DNA of 64,000 bases from Dactylonectria macrodidyma (lineage: Eukaryota > Ascomycota > Sordariomycetes > Hypocreales > Nectriaceae). Under the pieces are notes generated by a model. That model worked only from the letters and a program-made list of their open reading frames with translations. It made no database searches and was not told where the DNA came from. Both the position numbers and the translations under genes were made by a program. Positions 51,778 through 62,248 of this stretch are shown here, piece after piece. Within the stretch, counting starts at the first letter, position 1; each line of letters starts with the position of its first letter. The stretch lies in contig JAGMUV010000038.1 of the NCBI GenBank assembly GCA_020744425.1, positions 248,001 through 312,000 on the forward strand, given 5' to 3'.

Positions 51778-51961
51778 TAGCCGCCTGCCACCTCTGATTG
51801 CACATCAAGAAATAAAGCTAAAAGAGTGGAACATGTGTATTCGAGCTATGACAATCTTGACAATCTGGCGTAAACAATGACGCAACTCCTCCGGGGTGAT
51901 ATGGACAATTGCATATATCCTTTCCGAGAACTAATACCCGTTGTTGGGCTTACCACACACA

Positions 51962-54449
51962 CTAAAAGTACGAGTTAAGGTTCTCAACCACCCCCGCTCC
52001 CTGAAAGTCTCGCTGGAACTGTTCCCTTGCAGAAATGGACTCATTGAGATGCGTCGCGCACACGACCGTCTCCTCGTACTGAGCCATTGACCTAGCTACG
52101 AACACGGCATTCCTAATCTGCAATAGAGGTTAGATCTCGCTCTACCACTCGACCACGCGAAGGGTGACTCACCTCTCGGCCGTTCAGTTCCTTCTCCGCT
52201 AGCTCGTCAACTGCATCCTGGGGACAGTCAGGGCTTCCTTGCTTAGTGTTGGCCTGCCCCAAGAAGTACTTCCACACGGCCTCGCGCGCATCTCGTCCTA
52301 GTGGATGATATTGTAGAGCAAGATGAATCCTGCTAATCATTGCTTCGTCGAATGACTGCACTCGGTTTGTCGTCAGGAATAGAATGCCATCGTACTGCTC
52401 TAGTTCGCGCAGGAAGACCGATACGAGTGCATTGAGATGTGGATCGTTCGAACGTTGAGCTAGAAAGACATCTGCCTCGTCCAGAAGCAGTATGGCTTTC
52501 CACCGGCTTGCAATCTTGAAGATACTGGTCAGGATCCTCTCCACCTTGACCGGATCTACACCGATCTGACCAGCTGGCACCTGACTGGTTAGTAAAGGCC
52601 GATTTCGTAGCATAGCAGCAAAATCCTTACTGTGTAGAGTGGAATCCGGTAGGTCTCTGCAATTGTTTCTGCTGTCAGGGTTTTCCCGACACCAGGAGGC
52701 CCACTATAGCACCAGATCAGCTACTTGTCTGGCAGGCATTCGGAGTGCATCATACTAGAGCAAAAAGTTGATTCCCCGTCCTTTCCCTTGAACAAGGTCC
52801 CTAAAGCCATCGCTCTCATCCCGATCAAGGTATGTTTTGGTTAGAGCCCAAATTGGCTTCTTTTGACTCTCTGGGATCTTGACATCCTTGAAGGACGAAG
52901 GGCTCCAGGATATTTCGGTGATGTTGGCAACAGCAAACTCCACTGTGATGGATTCTTAGTCAGCTGTATGTCTTGGATCGAATCCTACTCACGAAATGTT
53001 TTGCTACCAAGGCAAAACCCAAACACAGTAGGGCTGCAAATGAGGAAATCGTTCTCCTCGAGCTGACTCGGGTCAAGATCAGCAAGTCCGAGGGAACCAA
53101 TCGGGCCCGTAATCGGGTCTCTTGGTTCTACCTTTCGGACTTGTGGGAATGGATGACCAGGGTTCTGTTCCTGAAAACAGACAGCATCAATCATGATTCG
53201 ATCGTTGATGTGCCGTTTGACGATTTCCCCTTCGTCGTCGATGAAAAACGCTTTCCCCTCGTACTGACGATGATGGAGGCCCATCAAAGAGACAAAGTTG
53301 CGGCCGTTATCAATCAGGTCCTTTGCCATCTTCTCCTTCTCGGGGTGGTATTCCAAAGGGTACACCTGGAGAAACTCGATTTTCGTGATTCCTCGGAAAT
53401 ATGGTATCTTGCGGCCGGCTGTGACCTCACCTAACGTTTTCCCGTTCGAGCTCAGATAACGAATCTCGACGTACATGAATTTCGCTCCATCCATGTCCAA
53501 TCTCTCTTCGCAATGGTTGTATAGGGCGCCCATGGGAGCATCGGTACCCTTACAGGTAGTGTATACCTCTGCATTGGGCTTAAAGAGGGCCCAAAGAAGG
53601 TCGTACGTGACCTCGTTCTTTGCCAGAAGAACAGACAGTTGTTGGTCAGTAGGCTGGAAAGTGGTTTCGATGCAGTCTACCAGGAGACCCAGATGCTGTG
53701 CAGCTGTCGTGTTCTCACCGCCAATTGCACGCTGATGCTGGGCTTTCAATGCCCCACGGACGTGAAAAAGAATGTTTTGTTCGATCTGTTCGTCATTAGC
53801 GGCTGTAATATGTAGGCTGCACTAAAACCGTACGGAGGGTGTTTCTTCTGCCAGAGAGACAACTCGAATATCGCGACAGACTTCTCTCAGGACATCTCGC
53901 AACGATGGGGACTTGACATCGATAAAAGATGTAATTTCATCTGTTTTCCTATCTGAAAGAATTCTGTCAGCAGGATCTTAAGGTAGGGATACAAAACTCA
54001 CCAATCCTATCCCGAACGAGGAAGACATACTGGTCGAGATCTTTGACCCCTGGACCAGCTGTCTCAACGATCTTGTATTTCCAAGATTTGTCGTCCCACC
54101 TGTGACATCCGTTAGTAATAATGCTTTTATTGGAATGATTATCATACGCTTCCTCCACACGCTTATAGGCTAGCTTCGAAGCTCGCTCAACCTTCGGCTC
54201 TTTCGCCTTGGTTGCGGCGTCATCACCAGAGGACGAGCTCTCGGAGGTAGACCTTTCAGCAACGAGCTTTTCGAGTGTTGCCAAGAGTCGCTCTGCGAGA
54301 GACGATTCGAAATCGGTCTTGTCTTGAGCAAGGCGTCCATTGGGCGCGTTTGGTTCCTTAGCATCAATTGGCTGGTGCAGAGGGCTGCTGGGAGGAGTCG
54401 TGTGTTGGGCAGGGGAAGGGTGGAATGGCTGGACCAAATGGGAAGCCAT
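51962..54449 (-). CDS. AAA ATPase with DUF7025-like N-terminal region
   Basis: Eight exons fit with consistent phases: 54449-54148, 54099-54002, 53952-53834, 53785-52993, 52942-52756, 52703-52631, 52580-52173 and 52117-51962, giving about 711 aa. A disordered N terminus leads into WDDKSWKYKIVETA and a long conserved region (YHPEKEKMAKDLIDNGRNFV, LMGLHHRQYEGKAFF) typical of fungal AAA proteins with DUF7025 (name from memory). The ATPase follows: Walker A GPPGVGKTLTAE straddles the 52704-52755 splice, Walker B is AILLLDEADVFL, and sensor/arginine-finger segments are TTNRVQSFDEAMISRIHLAL. The C-terminal helix is IRNAVFVARSMA. It resembles BCS1/26S-type AAA unfoldases in the module, but the substrate is unknown. 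All key motifs are intact, so it is probably functional. Confidence 0.9.
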
Positions 54450-55361
54450 GGCGATTAGGCAAGATGATGAGATGTGTTATTGACAAGATAAATGTTGCTG
54501 GGATTGAATGTGTGAGTGTCTATCTTCATTCTCGGGGGGGTATCTCCTATTCTTATATTTTCGCGGCACCGGCTCTGAGCTGAAGATTGTTCCAAGCAAA
54601 GCAATATCTATTGCAGCCCACAGTCTACTACCCACCATCCCGGGGTCTTTCCCTTTCTTAGATTAAAACGGGCTGGGATAGTTCTTCCACTCCTCCAACA
54701 CCGATGTGGACACATAGCATGTATGTACGCGAACGGCTATTGCACGGCCAACAAAGAATGATCATCACAGAGACATACTCATCCGACGAGCTGCAGGTAT
54801 TCAAACAGGGGCTGCGTGTATAGGTCGACCCCTCCCCCTCCCTCCCCCCCTCTTTCCACAAGGAGGCGTTGCTGATGGTTAGGAAGCCCGTATCATCCAC
54901 GTCCATAGCACGCATACACGCTAGTGACTGTTTGCAACCAACACGGATGATCATCACGGCTCTCCAGCATGCATATTCACTATTCTACGTGTCTCCAATC
55001 ATCAGAGATGGGCACCGGGCCGCATGGGTCTGCGCGAGCAAGGTGATACCAGCCATGTCTTACATTAGACTTGATATTAGGTCACTCCCGGATGGGTTTT
55101 CCGGGTGCCTCTCATGTGCGGTGCCATGTATCCTTCTGCAGACAAAAGCAATTTACATACCATAGTGGGAATACCCATGGTTTGATAATAGCGGCCAGCT
55201 CCAACGAGGAAGTCAGAGTAGCTTGTAGCCGGAGGTATATGAGGGGGATCTCCCATTTTATATTAGAGGCAACATCTTCAGGCCGTACCCCTGACCCTGG
55301 ACAGCACCATCAGGAAGTAGGATGGAGTTGTGGACTAGATAATGCAGCCAATGCCTATCCT
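54450..55361. other. Upstream of the AAA ATPase, no further gene
   Basis: Contains the promoter of the AAA ATPase gene. Other frames are short and unremarkable. Confidence 0.35.
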
Positions 55362-55550
55362 TCAATCCGCCTTGCTATAATCTTTAACCGTTTCGATCGT
55401 CTGGAAGCTGTCGCTAGTGAAGATACCAGAGTCTGAGTCTCCTCCTCCCCCTCCACTTCCGCCTCCATTCACAACGGTCGTCGGCTTCTCTTTGTCACCC
55501 ACGGGGTGGTCCGGTGGGGTTGGATCATCTTTTCGCCGTTGCTCGGACAT
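55362..55550 (-). CDS. Small hypothetical protein with glycine run
   Basis: A 62-codon frame: charged N terminus (MSEQRRKDDPTPPDHP), a GGGSGGGGGDSDSG linker and a C-terminal FQTIETVKDYSK. The composition looks coding, but no family is recognised. It may be an exon of a broken gene. Confidence 0.3.
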   Translation of the reverse strand: MSEQRRKDDPTPPDHPVGDKEKPTTVVNGGGSGGGGGDSDSGIFTSDSFQTIETVKDYSKAD

Positions 55551-56521
55551 TTCGAGTTGCTAAGGTGTCTATCCGGTCAGGGGCTACTCTGTGAAGGAGG
55601 AACCCAAAACTTACTCGTCTATATTTGTGTACAATAGATCATGGGATTGATGCAGAATCAGGACATGCACTGCCAAATAACTCGCCAGGGAGCCTTCCTT
55701 TATAACACTCAATGTCCTCCCTCCTTAACCACAGACGCGGCCTGTTTGCTCAGCCCAGAATTTCAGTTCGTTTATGCAAGTGATCGGAGGCGTCCCCACG
55801 GCAAGCCGTCAGGACTACAGGGCGGTGTTGCCAAATGTGACATGCACTTTCCTTGAGAATATCAGCCCGGTCTGCAAAGTGGTCGCATGCGTCTGTCCCA
55901 TTGGGACATAGATTCCGTTCCTCAACCCCTACCGCACGCTATCGACAGCCCATGCATTAGCAATTGATGATTTGTGATGATCTACGGTCAGAGTCGACCA
56001 TGTATTGGTAACCACACTCAACTAACGAACCACTATCCTGGTGAGGTTGGTGGTCGACACTCACCCTTGGCCGCCCCCGCAGTACGAATTGGTCTCATTG
56101 AGGTCGATTCCGTAGATCTGCGTTGGCCCTGGCCTTCATAATGGTAAGGCTAGCAATACTCTGTGTCACGCCAAGCTTTCTCTTGTCGTTGGTTCTTCGC
56201 CATTCAACCGGCCGCAACTCTGCAAGCCACCGGAACGAGAGTTATGCAACCGGACCAAATGGGGCTCACCGGTTCTCTTTCGAACCAAGACGCTTTATTT
56301 ACATCTACCCACACTTCTGCCGGGCATGGTTGACATGCAAGCTCTGGTGGATCAATTGCCCCCCAAAGTGTGAATTGGCGGCATTGGCCGATGGGTCGTA
56401 CTTTCTGGAAAGTATGAAATTCGGTACTGGCTCCCCCCGCAAAAGCCTCAGACACAATGCTGTTCATCCACCGCCTTTTGCTTAGTGCAGGGAAGGATGC
56501 AGAACCACCTAACAAAAAAAC
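55551..56521. other. No recognisable gene
   Basis: Only unremarkable short frames. Confidence 0.35.
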
Positions 56522-56658
56522 AAAGACACCTGCACTGGGGTGCCGGAAAACTGCACCTGCACTGGGTGCCCGGAAACTGCACCTGCACTGGGGTGCCCGA
56601 AAACTGCACCTGCACAGGGTGCCCGAAAACTGCACCTGCACAGGGTGCCCGAAAACTG
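56522..56658. repeat. Minisatellite, ~25-bp unit
   Basis: Five to six tandem units of the form GAAAACTGCACCTGCACTGG plus GTGCCC, with CTGGGG/CTGGG/CAGGG variants. All three plus frames stay open across it but encode only CTGCP- or LHLHW-like periodic peptides, so coding is unlikely. Confidence 0.85.
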
Positions 56659-56680
56659 CCCCGCATCGTATGATGCGGGG
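56659..56680. repeat. Perfect 9-bp stem hairpin
   Basis: CCCCGCATC-GTAT-GATGCGGGG directly ends the minisatellite. It may be a transcript hairpin or a replication-stalling structure. Confidence 0.6.
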
Positions 56681-57333
56681 ATACCTCATTCTCATGGGAG
56701 GCATCCAACAAAGCGTAGGGACAAAAATTCATAATCTATTTTGGATGGAGTTGTCCATCCGGTATGAGTACACTCGGTCATGCAATCACCTTCTCAATCT
56801 TGTCGCTTATCCAAAAGTAATATGGTGGCGCCCCAGCCACAGTGTTCCTGCATGCAAGTCCTTCTTAAACCTCCCCTTTGCCATTGCATCTTCCGCAGAT
56901 GTACCCTGCGGCGGTCAAACCCTCGCCATGGCAAACGTTGCATTCAGCCATACTCGAAATTCTGGAGAGAAGGAGGCTATAGCTGTGTATGGCCTAGAAT
57001 AAAGTTAACCTCGTTTGCGTGTGAGCAATAAACAGTGAGAACCATACCAGAAAGCAGTGAATGGGGTTCAAGTTGCTGGAGAAAGGTTATCTCTCGTTGG
57101 GCACAATGCTGGACTTCCATCGTTGGGCACTCAAGGCTTATTATATGATGTGGGGCATATCTGACTCACTTACGTTTAGCTTCCTTCCTTGAAATTGCAT
57201 ATTTGACCTTCGGGATAGGACGAAAAAGCCACGGGGAAACTATTTTCCGTAAGGCTACGATGAATGAAATCTTGCCCCGCGTCCAGGTCCCAACTCAACC
57301 ATCGCGAAGCATACGTTGTCGACTTCCGTTACG
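56681..57333. other. No recognisable gene; upstream of the next gene
   Basis: Includes a possible 5' exon or leader of the gene at 57334 in another frame (EAYVVDFRYDAANTPTHGPF at about 57297-57356), not connected by a clear intron. Confidence 0.35.
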
Positions 57334-58069
57334 ATGCTGCGAATACCCCAACTCATGGACCCTTCTTTGGACCCTACAGGAGATCGACTCTTTGGAGTAC
57401 GAGGGGTGTCTCTGGCGGTTACTGCCGCCGACTCTCTCAAGTTCTTCAAAGAACATGGCCTTTTCTACCAGGAGGACGCAGCGATCGGAGGCATAGTCGA
57501 CGCCCTGGACCAGCAAGGGCTCACCAACCGCACCGATAGCTTTCAGTTTTTTACTGGATGCATCCTTGGAGACGCTGTAAGTGGGATGAGACACATCATT
57601 CTGACATTTCTGATTCAGCCCAGCGCATCCGACCCCTTCTCGAACCATATCTAAGCCATCCCAACCCACAAGTCTGCCACACAGCCAGCAGCGATCCTGG
57701 ACATATCTTTGCCTTTTCTATAGTCCCGACTCAGGGAGATCGCGTGGTTGTCCACATGTGGTGTGCCGGATCACGAGTAGAGTTTTACGAGAACTCTCAC
57801 AACAGGCCGCTGAAGGGCGTCTTGGCTTCAAATGGTTTGCTCGAAATCCCAGAGGCTTCTTTGAAGAAGAATGGCTGCAAAACCATCGGTGTTGAAATGG
57901 AGAAGGGCGGAATGTATGTCTCTACCTCTCCTCGCCCTCAGTAATATTGTGACTAACATACACCAGCGCGATTCTGAATGAACGGTCCGCGTTCCAAATA
58001 CGAAATGGGTTCACGATCGCATATGGATTGGGGAAGACGCCGGATCAGGGACCCGTGAGAAACGGTTGA
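57334..58069 (+). CDS. Uncharacterised three-exon protein
   Basis: Exons 57334-57576, 57624-57913 and 57967-58069 join through good introns, GTAAGT...CCCAG (47 nt) and GTATGT...CACCAG (53 nt), with matching phases. The product is ~211 aa. Recognisable stretches are GVRGVSLAVTAADSLKFFKE, VVVHMWCAGSRVEFYENSHN and GGIAILNERSAFQIRNGFTI, ending GLGKTPDQGPVRNG. No signal peptide or membrane segment. Two ATGs (57334, 57355) are possible. I do not recognise the family. The intact splice sites and frame suggest a real gene. Confidence 0.6.
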
Positions 58070-58146
58070 GGGCAACACTTGGATCCCTATGTGGTTTTCA
58101 TTCCAAGTACGCCAGACTGTCGAGCAGTTGGTGCGCTTCCGACGAA

Positions 58147-59362
58147 CTAGTGTGTCCCAAAATTGAGGTACTGTCCGCAGAAGACGGTCGGGTCACCAGC
58201 GGAGTTTGCTTGCACAGGCCATAACGGGGTAGACGTCGCGATGCCTCCGTCTAGCTGATTCGAGTTGCACGATTCGCTCTGCCATACCGGAGCTTGCTGG
58301 TGTTGTTGATAAGCTAGAGGCGCAATATCAATGCCGAGAGATGCGATGGTCCGGCCGGAGCCTGGCCCTCGAAGCGGTGTTCCTGATGTGGACTGCACGA
58401 GAGTTCTGCCTGGAAATGCTTCTGTCTGACCCGCAAGTCCGTTTGCCGGGCTAGGGTAAATTGCAGCTGGAGCCGCGACGATTCCGCCAGCGGGTTCACT
58501 GGAAGCCGCTACCTTCAGCACATCACTGGCTCGCTTTTTCCTTCTCATAGCGGCATTCAGCGCTTTTCTCGTCAATTTCCGCAATGCATCACCACGCATC
58601 TTCACATATTGTTTCTGCCTGGGGGATCCTTGAGCGCAGGGAATGTGCCCCCAGAACTTGCTAGGTCTTGTAAAGGTGACGAGGCAATATCGACATGTCT
58701 CAATGCATTCGAAGTCTGGTCACAGTTGGTCAACGGTATCGCAATAGAATGTTGGGAAAAATACGAGTGCCATAGTGTCGTGTGAACTCTTGCTGTCTTC
58801 CAAAGATTGTTGTTGATTTAGTGCAGTCTTTGTCGGGGCAGCGCTTCTGTATCATCGACGAACTTTCCCCTTCCTCAGAGTTATCGTGTTCGTCATCGGT
58901 GCCATTCGTGAGGTCCTGGGACTCGTTGTGCTCGCGCTCCGGCCACCTGTGAACGAGAAGTGACTGCAGCCTGGCAAGTAATGTCGTGATTTTTGTCTAT
59001 GTCACACGTTAGGAAGCCTCAAGTCACGATGCGGTTGCATTCTTTCCTACCTGAAAAGCCCACGTATGTTCACGGGCTTTCTCATGGGTTACGAATCTCG
59101 CCCAACACACGGTACATTCAACTTGGCTTTCTTTTACGTCGACTGGTGTCTTGACGCACTTGTGCTCTGGGTTGTGGACGACGACGGTTTGCAGTCTCGC
59201 AAGCAATGTCGCGATTTCTGTCTACTCCCATACATTAGTTACCCACGAGCTGTGATGTTGTCGCCTTACTCTTACCTGGAAAGCCCAAGTATGCTCAAGG
59301 AGGCTCTCCCGAGTTCCGAATTTCTCCATACATACGGTACATTCACTTTCGCGTTCTGCCAT
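58147..59362 (-). CDS. C2H2 zinc-finger protein with a duplicated exon
   Basis: Four exons (59362-59276, 59221-59051, 58996-58765, 58715-58147) total 1,059 nt, exactly 353 codons. The first exon encodes MAERESECTVCMEKFGTRES plus LLEHTWAFQ. The second encodes TEIATLLARLQ, then ECTVCWARFVTHEKAREHTW and AFQ. The third begins TKITTLLARLQSLLVHRWPE and later CPDKDCTKSTTIFGRQQEFT plus RHYG. The fourth holds CRYCLVTFTRPSKFWGHIPC. The fingers are CxxC...H-type with imperfect second histidines. The TxITTLLARLQ start shared by exons 2 and 3, and the EHTWAFQ end shared by exons 1 and 2, with splice sites at the same positions, indicate exon duplication. The last exon ends in a low-complexity tail. It probably binds nucleic acid. 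Confidence 0.75.
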
Positions 59363-59770
59363 GATGCTTGGCGGAAGGAATTGTATGGTTTGCATCTGTT
59401 GAGATGGTGAGAGGCCTAAGCCTCCTGATTGCCTCGTGAACCATGACCCCGCTTTGACGCGAACAGACCGACCAGCTTGTGTTTGCGAGGCTCCTAGCGC
59501 GCCTGGCTGTGAACTGAGTGCGGGGCTGAATGTACCAGTGCAAACATGGCTGCACTTGCACCAAGTGCTCCAAACCCTGCACCTCGTAGATAATGGATAA
59601 GGCTATCTAGCCGTCAATGATTGGATGCCTGCTGGTCGGGGCGGGCTGCGGGCTGGTCCGTGAAGCTGTTGGCTCTGACACATCCGTTAGTGGGGTGGAC
59701 CTCCAGAGCCGCTAATGGCAGGTCTGAGCGTTGAGGCGCCTTAGGCATCAAGGATGCACCACAGGAAACC
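59363..59770. other. No recognisable gene
   Basis: Upstream of the zinc-finger gene; no other supported frame. Confidence 0.35.
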
Positions 59771-59771
59771 A

Positions 59772-59799
<28 letters not shown>
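59771..59799 (+). repeat. 29-base poly(A) run
   Basis: An uninterrupted A29 on the plus strand, preceded by GGAAACC and followed by GCTTCG. It may be the tail of a retroposed sequence or a simple repeat. No coding remnant is visible directly upstream. Confidence 0.8.
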
Positions 59800-59802
<3 letters not shown>

Positions 59803-60959
59803 TCGTATCCCACTATCAACCTGCTTCTTCCCTTACCGACGTCTTGCAGTCATCAATGTTCAGGAACTGTAATATCTCAAGCCCGCCTTTGACCAAGCCC
59901 GCCGATTTCCCACGACCACTGACGTCCGAATACCGCCGAACGATTGAAGCCCTAGAACTACCATTATTCTAGGCCTAGAAACGTCCCACGACAACCGATA
60001 TCCCCAGACTGCCCTTATGCCAGGACTATCTCTGTCCTGTGACCGCCGGAGTCCCAGGGCTAGTTTGGTCCTAAGACTGAAGCCCAGGGACCTCACTGTC
60101 TCAGGATGACGATGTCCCAGGACGATCACTGTCCTACGACTGCGTCTGTCCCAAATCCGTTGATGTCCCACGGCTTTATCGGAGTAATTTAAGAGCTGGG
60201 AGCCGCTGTGGTTATCGTGATTCAAATAAGAATCCTCGTCCATCAGGCTGTCATTCTCGCGGCGTCATACCTAGCTCCCGCGGCTCGCCATTTTCCGGCA
60301 GCAACTCTTGTCCTGTAAGGAACGACACCACGGATTTGACGACCCCACAAGGAGATGGCTCCCTGTTGTGAATGTTGCGGAGAAATCGGTTCTGCTCTGC
60401 AGGTAGGTTAAGAGACACAAGGCAGATGCTATACTGCATTGCGCCCTCGATGACCAACTGTTTCAGTCTTGGACAGATGTCCTCCGGGATGAAAAGCTGT
60501 TGATGCGTGGGGGGGCGACCACCATTGTCAGCGGGATTACCTCGGATACAAGTCGGGGGCAGGGTGGGGGCCACCCTTTCCGTAAACCAGCTAACCAGAC
60601 GTAGAGTACGGAGTAGTTGACAAGACTTTGGAAGCAATGGATTGCTGAAGGATGACTGAAAGGACGTCCTCGGCGTGCAGGGCACCCTCATTATCGTGCA
60701 GGGCACCCTCATTATCGACTTCCGGCAGGACCTCCCACGCGGATTGACCTCCTGGATACATATATGAATAGTTCGAAGGCCGGGTCGGAATAGTTCTCCT
60801 GTGTCGCGATTCTGAAGTTCTCCTGTGTCGAACGTATGATGTAAGGAAATTTATCTATTGTTTTCGGTCTTTGTCTGGGAATCTTCTTGCAGTACTAGTG
60901 CCGTTGTTCTTTATCCAGCTTAACAAAGGGATTGTGATGTGAGGCTCGTCAGATTGGCT
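59800..60959. other. Degenerate repeats and unassigned sequence
   Basis: About 59980-60170 consists of weak tandem variants of TGTCCCAGGACGATCAC-like units. A 21-bp direct duplication (CGTGCAGGGCACCCTCATTA plus T) lies at 60674-60694 and 60695-60715. A minus-strand frame at 60251-60712 has no recognised domain. Confidence 0.4.
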
Positions 60960-61145
60960 CAATCAATACTCGGGGACATCTGCAACCGCTTGCTTGACCG
61001 TCTCGAGACATCTTTCTACGGACTCGCTGCCGGCAGCCATCCGGTTCTCGTCCAGGTCATCCAAGACAAGGGTGCGCCCAGGCACGGCCCGGACAAGCTC
61101 TCGGAAGACGTCCGCTCGCGTCGCGCTGCGCGCGTCGCCCAATCT
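60960..61145 (-). pseudogene. NACHT NLR fragment
   Basis: The minus strand reads ADVFRELVRAVPGRTLVLDD, then LDENRMAAGSES and CLETVKQAVADVPEY before a stop. This corresponds to the Walker B region of a fungal NACHT NLR (FRELV..PG.T.VLDGLDE). Following residues degrade through frame changes. It is a short dead fragment of a fourth NLR. Confidence 0.6.
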
Positions 61146-61525
61146 CTGTTGGGGCCACTGTCACGGCGATCGTGCTGGAGATTCCGACTCAAACACGTAA
61201 GAACCTGAGTGGGGTGCGATGATCAGCTCACATGATGGCCGGCTCTGGTGCTGTTTGTTGGTTGTGTTGGTTGTTGGTTGTTGGTTGTTGGTTGTTGGTC
61301 CGTATGATCGGTCTTCTAGCTACGAAAGGAAAGTTGCATCACAGCATAAATTAGGCGATGGGAAATTGCGGTCCATTCGGTCCGATTTCCATCTTGAGTC
61401 CAGCGAGGGGCACAATGACAGGTATAATTATGGAAGGGTACGTAAACCGCGAGGGCGGGACGTTCTCTACTATTATTGCCTTTCCAACAGCTCGCCTTGA
61501 CAGTACACTGACTGACCAACGCACA
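61146..61525. other. No recognisable gene; TTG-rich stretch
   Basis: A (GGTTGTT)n-like low-complexity run lies at about 61257-61300. The open frame of the next gene extends upstream to 61358. Confidence 0.35.
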
Positions 61526-62248
61526 ATGAATACCGACGACCAGGGTATTATGACCATAGCAGCACAAACTGGTGCAACGCTCAGCACTTTCCTGGAGGCG
61601 AAAATTGCCGATGTCTGTGAACGCACACTTGCTGAGCGTTTGACTGATATTAATAAAACGATTGACGTCTTGCAGGCGAGCCTCCAGTCAACTGTCATGA
61701 GCCTGGATTCTATTCATGCCCAGCTAAGGACCCAGCCTGTCGCCTCCGCACCCGCATCGTCTCTGGACATCGATTCCTCCACCCTTCATCGGAAGTCGGG
61801 TAGCAACGAAGCTGGTGACATTGTCCCACCGGTCAGGCCTATGGCGTCCCATTATCACGTCCTGGGGGACCAAAGTCAAACGCATCCAGAAGGGAGTCCT
61901 ACCGTCTCCACACAACGCAGGAGTCGCCGGAGACGCGCGCGACTTGCGGCCGCTTCCAGACACTCTACGACGCAAATTTGCGATGATCAGCAGGTGTTGC
62001 AGCTCCTTTCTGGGTTGAAACCCCTCACTCAGGAGCTGGGTATCTTCAAAACGACCCCGCCATCTCGGGGCCATTCACGCCCCCCTACCAATCGGTCAAA
62101 GAGACGACGCCAGGCATTGATGAGCCGAGTGTTCACCGACTCGCGATCTTCTAACGCTACAACGCGGGTTGTCCAGAATACAGACAAGCTCACTGTTGTG
62201 GCTCGATCGGACCCCGAACGCGGGACTGGGTATCTCTATAGTGTTTAG
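61526..62248 (+). CDS. Hypothetical coiled-coil protein
   Basis: A 240-codon frame from ATG 61526; the frame is open back to ATG 61358, but the first 56 residues look unstructured. A helical/coiled-coil segment (LEAKIADVCERTLAERLTDI) is followed by a serine-rich linker, a basic cluster (RRSRRRRARLA) and a short helix (VLQLLSGLKPLTQELGIF). No family recognised. A 14-base poly(A) run follows at 62397-62410, so a retroposed origin is possible. Confidence 0.4.
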   Translation: MNTDDQGIMTIAAQTGATLSTFLEAKIADVCERTLAERLTDINKTIDVLQASLQSTVMSLDSIHAQLRTQPVASAPASSLDIDSSTLHRKSGSNEAGDIVPPVRPMASHYHVLGDQSQTHPEGSPTVSTQRRSRRRRARLAAASRHSTTQICDDQQVLQLLSGLKPLTQELGIFKTTPPSRGHSRPPTNRSKRRRQALMSRVFTDSRSSNATTRVVQNTDKLTVVARSDPERGTGYLYSV

